Positions 57,421 through 64,000 of a stretch of 64,000 nt of DNA are shown one piece after another (position 1 is the first letter of the stretch; every line of letters begins with the position of its first letter). The stretch comes from Epiperipatus broadwayi. Its lineage: Eukaryota; Onychophora; Udeonychophora; Euonychophora; Peripatidae. The DNA is taken from positions 186,001-250,000 of the forward strand of contig JAQFVV010000547.1 in assembly GCA_028023455.1 (NCBI GenBank), given 5' to 3'. A program made the position numbers and the translations under genes. The notes below the pieces were generated by a model that was given only the letters and a program-made list of their open reading frames with translations, had not been told where the DNA came from and ran no database searches.

Positions 57421-60276
57421 ATGAGTAAAATTAATTGAGTTCATGTTCAAGATTCTGATGGTAATTACCATATAAAACAATATAAAAAACCATAAAGCAA
57501 ATACTTTTATAGTTGCTTTTCAGTTATATGCACATCTTTTACATCTAATGTAACTTAAGACAAAATTATTATCTATTTATTATATTAAACACTCATAACT
57601 TAGATTTATTGACAGTTATGTGTTGCTTTCATGTGAATGGCATCTGTTTCTAAAAATAATGTTTCATGAACCAGAATTGACTATCGATTATTCATCTAGT
57701 AATAATGTGAAGGAAAAAAATTAAGAACATATCAAGTTGCAACAGATTAAGATAATGCAACAGTGTCCTTATCTATGTACAAGTTAATGATTTGTTTATA
57801 ACATTGAAAAACTTCTGAATAATATAATTCTATTGCAAATCTATTACAATGTAAATATATTCAATTAATAGTAATTTTGAATTGCAACTTCGTTTTTAGA
57901 AATTATAAATGAAACTATAGCCTAAGTGATTTTGACATTTTTTGGGTCTATTTAAGCAGTTTTTTTAAGTATATTCTAATCTTTATCACAATGAAATATG
58001 TCTGCTAGAGTCATATTTATTGATGATGCTTTTATATGCTCCTACTATTTTAATGATAAATTTGGAAAAATCAACAAAATAGCAGGTTGTCATTACATGA
58101 AGAATATTGCCACTCTATAAAATATTTCTTTACGGGGGGGGGGGGATACATGATTTAGTATTTTAAAAAATAAACGTATAATCATTTATACTTATAAAAG
58201 ATAATATTAGAAAAACAAACAAAAAAAACATGTTTTACTTCAGATAAATTTTGATTATTTTTTCTAATCAATAAGTAATTTTAATATATATATATAATCA
58301 TCATTTGTGTAAAAAGTAGATATGCATTGGCTTAAACATGTAAATATTAATGATTTCAGCAAAGTATCAATTAGAAGCAGGCAAGTAGAATCATGCCACC
58401 TAGTAATAATATTTATTTGAATCAGTTTAAATCCAAAGTGAATCAACTTTTATAATCCTAGATTATATAAGAGATAAATATCAGACATTAATACTTTGTA
58501 TGTGTGAAAACAGATAATATAGCAACCTCCTAAATATTTTCACATAAGTGAAAAAATCTTGTTAAAATGATAATTTTCATCTATAAGATTGTAATAGTGT
58601 TGTTCTAATTAGTATCTAACTTTTCACATATACAAAGTATTAATGTCTGATCTATAATGTATAATGCTTATTTCTAATTGGTATTTTGCTTGGTTATATC
58701 ATAGCTGAAATTATAAAATCCAAGAGAAATCTTATTAAAATTATATATATATATATAGCATTTATATACTTATATTTACCAAAACGAGATATATTTAAGT
58801 TTTGTATTATTTTAGCAAAAGTTTTTAAGACGTCTATTTTTGATAATAACATGTCAACTTGTATTAGATGTTATTTTTGTGTGAAGATATTTTTACATTG
58901 AGACTTGAAGAAACGAGATTATATTTTGAAGATTTGTTGAAAGATTTTTTTTTTTTTTTATTAAAATCATTGTAAATTTTGGTAAACATCTTATTCTTTC
59001 TCCATATACATGATTAAAATTACTATTCTTTTGTAAATCTTTTGGTTTCTTTTTATTATTTCTGATTTCACTCTGTATGTACTTTTATATAAAAGAATTT
59101 CTTTAAAACTGATACTTCTCATTGCAGTTTAAATGTATTAAGAAATTTGAGTTCTTCTTAGTAATTTGATTGTGAAGAAGGAATGATTGTCGTTTAAAGT
59201 TTGTTGACATTAGTTTGTGTTAATATTTAACTTATTTGTGTAATTTAATGTGTGAAATTCTTATGCTAATTTAAAGAAGTAAGCTGGTACTTTGAACACA
59301 TCTATTTTGGTAAATTTATTTTATGTTCTTTGAATTTTAGAAACCGTAATAATAATAATAATAAAAACTTTTAAAGCAATAAAATATATCTTTAATTTTG
59401 CTGCTATAGAAATAGGAGTAAGAAAACTTTCTTTATACATTTATGCATATCTTTAAATGTTATAAGTTCACACACTTACGCATGTAACACATACATATAC
59501 GTAATTTCAAACAAAATATTTTAACAAATTTATATTTAGAAAGTATCAAATTTGCTGTAGACTTTTAAAATGTTTTATCTTTCAAAAGTAACCTTTATTA
59601 GTAAAAGAATTACAAAAATTTTGGGTACACTTACCCCTTGAGAATTACAAAGTGTTCAATGTGACAAACAAGGTAAAACAATTATTGATTATATAAAGTA
59701 AATATGCTTGATAATAATTATGTCCATTAAAGAGTTGCTATAATGTTGATATTAATGTGTATCTGAACATGAGTATCTATACATGGATCTACATGGCCCA
59801 GCTACTGAGAAGCTATCCATCACCCAATGATCCCACCCCTGGGGCCCCGAAGCGAAGACCCAAATGTTTCAGCTGAATAGGTGGACAAGTCCAGCATTGC
59901 GCCACCTGCATTTTTTTGCTTCAGGATTAGTGCTAATTTTTTGTGAATATTTTTGCCACCAAGAGACTACTAAATAAATTGTTTACAAATCTTTTAGAAT
60001 ATTTGATTTGTTGTTTAGGTCATATGATTATTAGAGCAATGGAGTTGTATGATTGAGCTTTTATTTTGTAACTTTTGCTATCAATTTATTCATTTTATTT
60101 TTTATGCTAAACCATACAAGTGATTAATTTCAAAATTAATAATTTTTTAATCTCAAAACTATAATATCTCATTTTTGAAAGTAACATTACCTTTTGAGCA
60201 ACAAACTATTCAAAGATTATTATATTAAACGTTAATTCCCGATTTCATAATAATGTGATTTCAATATCTTAAGAAT
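57421..60276. other. AT-rich spacer with one GC-rich patch
   Basis: No gene supported. A run of eleven or twelve G lies near 58135. At about 59780-59910 a markedly GC-rich patch (CTACATGGCCCAGCTACTG, CCACCCCTGGGGCCCCGAAG, GCGCCACCTGC) stands out but has no recognised identity; it may be a piece of a mobile element. Confidence 0.45.
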
Positions 60277-60349
60277 CAGGGCCGGCGCTGGGTACTAGGC
60301 GCCCGCATGCAAATTTGATTTTGGCGCCCCTGTCAATATGTATGTTTAC

Positions 60350-61004
60350 TAAGGTGACCCGACCGTGTCCCGTGGCGTTTTAAAAAAGTCATGATTTTTA
60401 GAAAGAATGCACGATGTAATGCTATTTTTGATATCAAAAATAGCATAAAATTGATTGTTAAATTATATATTATTTCATACAAACGGTTTGTATGAAATAA
60501 TATATAATTTAACACGGCAAATTTAGATGTTAGAAAAATTTGCAGAAATTTTAAAAATAATGTGTTTGTTAAAAATAGACAGAGTGATTCAAATATATAT
60601 ATATAATAAATTAAAAAAAAATAATGTTTGAGATTAAAATATTTAAATGTTTAAAATAATTTTCGAAAAACATTTACATATTTTAATCTCAAATTTTTTT
60701 TTTTTTTTAAATTTCATATTTATTATTTGCGTCACTGTCTGTTTTTAACAAACCCATTATTTTTAAAATTTTTGCTAATTTTTCTAACCTCTAAATTTAT
60801 GCAAATATTAGCAAATTTAATAATAAATTTACAATTTATAAATGAAATAATTTTAAAAAAAGATAATATTACAAACATACATATTTAATTTATTATTATT
60901 AATGTACGCTATATCTATATAAACGCTCCATATAAACCAAATTTTTAATCAGGGGGGGGGTCAATGGTGTCCTGTTTTACCAATGTTAAAATCTGGTCAC
61001 TTTA
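60350..61004. mobile_element. Fold-back MITE nested in the hAT element (655 bp, 8 bp target duplication)
   Basis: TAAGGTGACC at 60350 and GGTCACTTTA ending at 61004 are 10 bp TIRs with one mismatch. They are flanked by ATGTTTAC (60342-60349) and ATGTATAC (61005-61012), a 7 of 8 match expected for hAT-type insertion. Long internal arms (about 60519-60645 and 60665-60805) are imperfect complements, with AAATTTAGATGTTAGAAAAA on the left and its counterpart near 60785. The element is non-coding and lies between the 3' terminus and the stop codon of the host transposon. Confidence 0.7.
60419..60511. repeat. Two perfect palindromic hairpins within the MITE
   Basis: First, a 24 bp palindrome centred near 60431 (GCTATTTTTGAT and its complement). 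Second, 28 bp arms beginning GTTAAATTATATATT and separated by a single G near 60485. Both are exact by eye. Confidence 0.85.
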
Positions 61005-61151
61005 ATGTATACCACCTACATGTTATAAATATTAGTGTACAAAATCTTTCTAAGGGAAACAAACAAGGCAATGTAAATAAATAATTTTTAATATTAAAAA
61101 AAAAAGAAAATACAGTTAAAAAAAGTAAATGCATTACAAAACATGTTATAA

Positions 61152-61949
61152 TTATAATAATTTTATACTCCTTGACTTCATATTAATAAACCTTGATATG
61201 ATTGTATTTATTTCCAGTTCTGCACAAATATCATTTTCAATAGCAATTAATGCCAAATTAACAAGCCGTTTTTGTGACATAGTTGTTCTCAAGTAAGTTT
61301 TAATTAATTTTAACTTAGAAAAAGAGCGTTCACCGCTTGCAACACTAACAGGTAATGTTAATAATATTCTTAAAGCTATTGATAAGTTTGGCATAGATAA
61401 ATTATTAGAAACTATAAAATTAAGTGTTTCGAAAGGGTTTTGAGAATTTAAAAAATCCTTTTGAAAAATATCTCGAAAAGCACATAATTCGTCGAATAAA
61501 TCTGTAGCATTAATATCTTTACTGTTATCAAATTTCAAAATATTTTCTAAATCTTTGCATTTTGCTTGTAACTCGCTCTTATTAATTTCTGATATTTTAT
61601 ATAGAAAATTGAAATTATTATAACATGCTTCGAGGAGTTCAAAGCATTCTGTTAAAGAATTAATCGCTACATCTAAAAGTGTAAAAAACATGTTTATTTT
61701 AAATTTTTCTTCAGGTATTTGAGGTGTTTCGTCCTGATGCTCGTAATCAAATTGACGAGTTTTTTTCCGTTGTCGAACTTCTTTGGCAGTTTTAAATTCT
61801 TTCTTTCCATCAACTTCTTCGCTAAGTTCATCTGCAATTTTGAGAATGTTTTTGAAATTTGAATCTGATCGATATTCTCGTAAAAATTTATTTAGATTTG
61901 CGATCGATTCTAAAGCAAGTGAAGCATTCATATTTACATTTTGGAGCAT
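61152..61949 (-). pseudogene. hAT transposase, C-terminal part with dimerisation domain
   Basis: 265 codons in the same frame as the preceding part (61986-62786), separated by a TGA at the position where related proteins have Trp. The C-terminus carries the hAT dimerisation domain: ALRILLTLPVSVASGERSFS (containing the conserved catalytic-type Glu and the ERSFS signature), LKLIKTYLRTTMSQKRLVNL and ALIAIENDIC. The middle is the helical insertion region with Cys/Phe-rich ECFELLEACYNNF. The ATG at 61949 is an internal Met and not a native start. Confidence 0.85.
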
Positions 61950-61985
61950 TTTACTGACAGGATTTATTCTATTTAATATATCATG

Positions 61986-62786
61986 TCAAATTATTAAAGA
62001 ACAAATAAATTTGTAATCCTTAAGGTTAGTGCAGAGTGATTGAGCTTCATGTTGAATTTCTCTATTAAAAGATTCGTTGTTCATTATTTCATAGAGTGCA
62101 TCATAAATTTCACCCAACTGATACCGTAGAGGCCAGATTGCATCAATTCTGCTTTCCCATCGTGTTTCTGATGGTTGTTTTAGAGTTAAAGTTTTAATAA
62201 ATTTTAAAAGGATTGACCACCGTTTATAAGATGATGAAAAAAAATTGTATATTTTTTGAACAATTGCAAAAAAACCAATTGTATCTACATTGACTTTGGC
62301 GGCATCGTTTATGATTAAGTTTAAAGAATGAGCAGCACATGGTACGTAAAATGCACGAGGGTTTTTGGTTAAAATCAAATTTTGAAGTCCAGCCTTTTTG
62401 CCTTTCATGTTGGCCCCATTATCATACCCTTGACCACGCATGTCTTCAATGGGAATTTTCCATTTTTCCAGTTGTTCAATTATTGTTGTACATAAACCTC
62501 GTCCAGTGGAATCTGTTATATCTATGAAACCTAAAAAGTTTTCTCTAATTTTAACCGTTCCATTATTACAAAAAACGAAGCGAATAATTATGGTCATTTG
62601 TTCAGTTTTACTTGCATCTGGTGTACAATCTAAAATAATAGAATAATATTTGGATTTCTTTATTGATAATAAAATTGTTTCCCTAATTGCTGTACTTAAA
62701 ATTTCCAATAATTCATTTTGGCTATCTTTGCTCAAATAATGTACTCTATTGTTTTGATCTAGGGCCCTCTCAACATGATTTTCCAT
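61986..62786 (-). pseudogene. hAT transposase, central catalytic part (DUF4371-like)
   Basis: 266 codons. YYSIILDCTPDASKTEQMT carries the first catalytic Asp, DMRGQGYDNGANMKGKKAGL the second, then PCAAHSLNLIINDAAK, KRWSILLKFIKTLTLKQPSETRWESRIDAI, which is the conserved block before the helical insertion. Ends at the TGA described for the next segment. These residues are what defines a DDE-type enzyme of the hAT superfamily acting on its own terminal repeats in the nucleus. Confidence 0.85.
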
Positions 62787-62821
62787 AACGGGATCAAACT
62801 TCGCAAATAATTCAATTAATT

Positions 62822-63655
62822 TTAAAAAATTTCCGTTATTTTTTCGTATAATTTATCAGATGATCCGCGAAATGCTAAATTTTGACTACCAAGGAATTTG
62901 ATAATTTCAATCAGCCGTTCCAAAACACTCCTCCAATGTTTCTTTTCCATTTCATATAAATTTTGAGATTGACAATCAATAGTAATTTTGTTTTTTAATC
63001 TTTTCTCAAGTTCATTCCAATTCAATAAACTTTTCATGTGAGCCATACTAGTTTCATGTCTGTGTAAAGTTGTACTTAAATTTCTCCAATTATTATATCC
63101 TTCTATGAGGCTAGATTCAGTAGATCCAAAAACTTTGCAACAAAAGCAAAACACAGAGTTCAAAATTTCGGAATAAATAAGCCATTTTCGAAAAACTACT
63201 TCTCCGTTTTCCATTTTTCTATTATAATATACATCAGAAAATTTACGGCCATGTACATCGTTCGGATATATAATATCTTTCTTTTGAACAGGCCCCATTT
63301 CTACTAAAATAACACGTAGTTTGTCATAGATTTTATTCCATTCAGCTGGATCTTCTAAATTTGTACACATTTGATATGATATTGGCACAATGACTTTGTT
63401 GTCACTTAACTGTTTCTTACTAAAATCTTGTTCAATATTTTCAACAGTTCCCTGTGATCTAGATGATGTGCACGGTTCTGGTTCTTGTTGAGTATAAGCT
63501 ATTTCAGAAGCAGTTGATATTTTAAAATATTTATTAAGTGATCCACTTTGTTTTTTAATGTTTGCTATTTTTTCAGCTTGGCGTTTACGATTTTGTGCAC
63601 CGGATAGTTTTTTCTTAGTTTTTGATTCCATATTACTTTTACTCATGAACGCCAC
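62822..63655 (-). pseudogene. hAT transposase, N-terminal part with TTF-type zinc finger
   Basis: 277 codons from the probable native start at 63655. A basic N-terminus with LSGAQNRKRQAEK, a Ser-rich linker, then the TTF-type finger region: FRKWLIYSEILNSVFCFCC, KVFGSTES and TTLHRHETSMAHMKS, giving Cys-Cys and His-His ligands. Such fingers bind transposon ends. Frame breaks near 62840, where one A appears to be missing from an A run after LYEK, leading to a stop; the central part continues in a shifted frame from about 62838. Confidence 0.85.
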
Positions 63656-63815
63656 TTTAAAATAATTTTCAAATGTAATAAATAAATAAATACGGACTCT
63701 AATTTATATATTTACATCATGTATCTTAATACTTAAGATTATATATCGCTAATTTAGATGTCCAACACAAATTACTTCTTGCGCCAAAATACAAAACTCT
63801 ATACGCGGAGGGGAA

Positions 63816-64000
63816 GAAGTTGTTTAACTTGTTTACCTAAAAAAGGCAGCTAATAAATTGGAAATATTCAGCCATTGACATTAAAAATGGTCAGGTTTTA
63901 AAATAACTCAAGTGTCCAGTTTTTTACGCTTGATTGAACATTTTAGTTTTACCATTGGCAAGATTTTCTTTTGTTATCATATATTTTTCTAATTAACACA
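63816..64000. other. Flank with a MITE-like motif
   Basis: ATGGTCAGGTTTTAAAATAAC and AAGTGTCCAGTTTTTTA at 63886-63930 resemble the terminal sequences of the MITE at 60350-61004 (GGTGACC and GTGTCC blocks). It may be one end of a related MITE that continues beyond the window. Confidence 0.3.

Larger units (their letters stand above)
60277..63815 (-). mobile_element. hAT transposon with zf-TTF type transposase
   Basis: The left terminus CAGGGCCGGCGCTGGG at 60277 is of the type found on hAT elements, followed by GGCGCCC-rich subterminal sequence. The transposase is encoded on the minus strand (63655-61152). The right terminus is unclear: near 63780 GCGCCAAAATACAAA resembles the complement of the left subterminal GATTTTGGCGCC, but the outermost GGCCCTG is missing, so that end is eroded or deleted. 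The 8 bp before the left end (TTAAGAAT) could not be matched on the right. Confidence 0.7.

Overview
The window is AT-rich eukaryotic DNA (roughly three quarters or more A+T by eye) with long gene-poor stretches, microsatellites and many decayed mobile elements. The element types (Penelope-like retroelements with GIY-YIG endonuclease, an RTE-type LINE, hAT transposons, a Ty3/gypsy-like gag, tRNA- and 5S-derived repeats) point to a metazoan, most likely an invertebrate; the sequence alone does not give the taxon. No prokaryotic operon, CRISPR array, complete host gene or toxin gene was seen.

Layout. 1-3.6 kb: a long (AAT)n tract, a homopurine tract, a weak candidate exon, and a 5S-rRNA-like unit followed by a tRNA-like unit. 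3.6-8.2 kb: a cluster of three Penelope-like copies (family 1), one nearly full length and two 5'-truncated copies joined head to head. 8.2-28 kb: mostly AT-rich spacer with a tRNA-Gly-derived unit, a GC-richer island, an RTE LINE tail, a ZBED/SCAND3-like hAT remnant and a promoter-like or LTR-like island. 28-31.4 kb: inverted-repeat DNA elements with TIRs of Tigger/pogo type. 32.7-49.2 kb: a second Penelope family (five fragments in both orientations) surrounding a 7.1 kb LTR retrotransposon, on the minus strand, that carries a gag remnant but no recognisable pol. 52.2-53.3 kb: a 1.1 kb non-autonomous TIR element with TA target duplication. 56.3-57.4 kb: the best candidate host-gene exons (plus strand). 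60.3-63.8 kb: a hAT transposon with a zf-TTF/DUF4371/hAT-dimerisation transposase broken by one frameshift and one nonsense codon, with a fold-back MITE nested near its 3' end.

How it works together: the window reads as intronic or intergenic DNA shaped by transposition. Several insertions sit in or beside (TA)n runs. The most interesting points are the gag-only LTR element, the head-to-head and inverted Penelope arrangements, the hairpin-GAAAC motifs at the Penelope ends (possible decayed hammerhead-ribozyme relatives) and the 5S-tRNA composite unit. No new cellular defence or metabolic system is visible.
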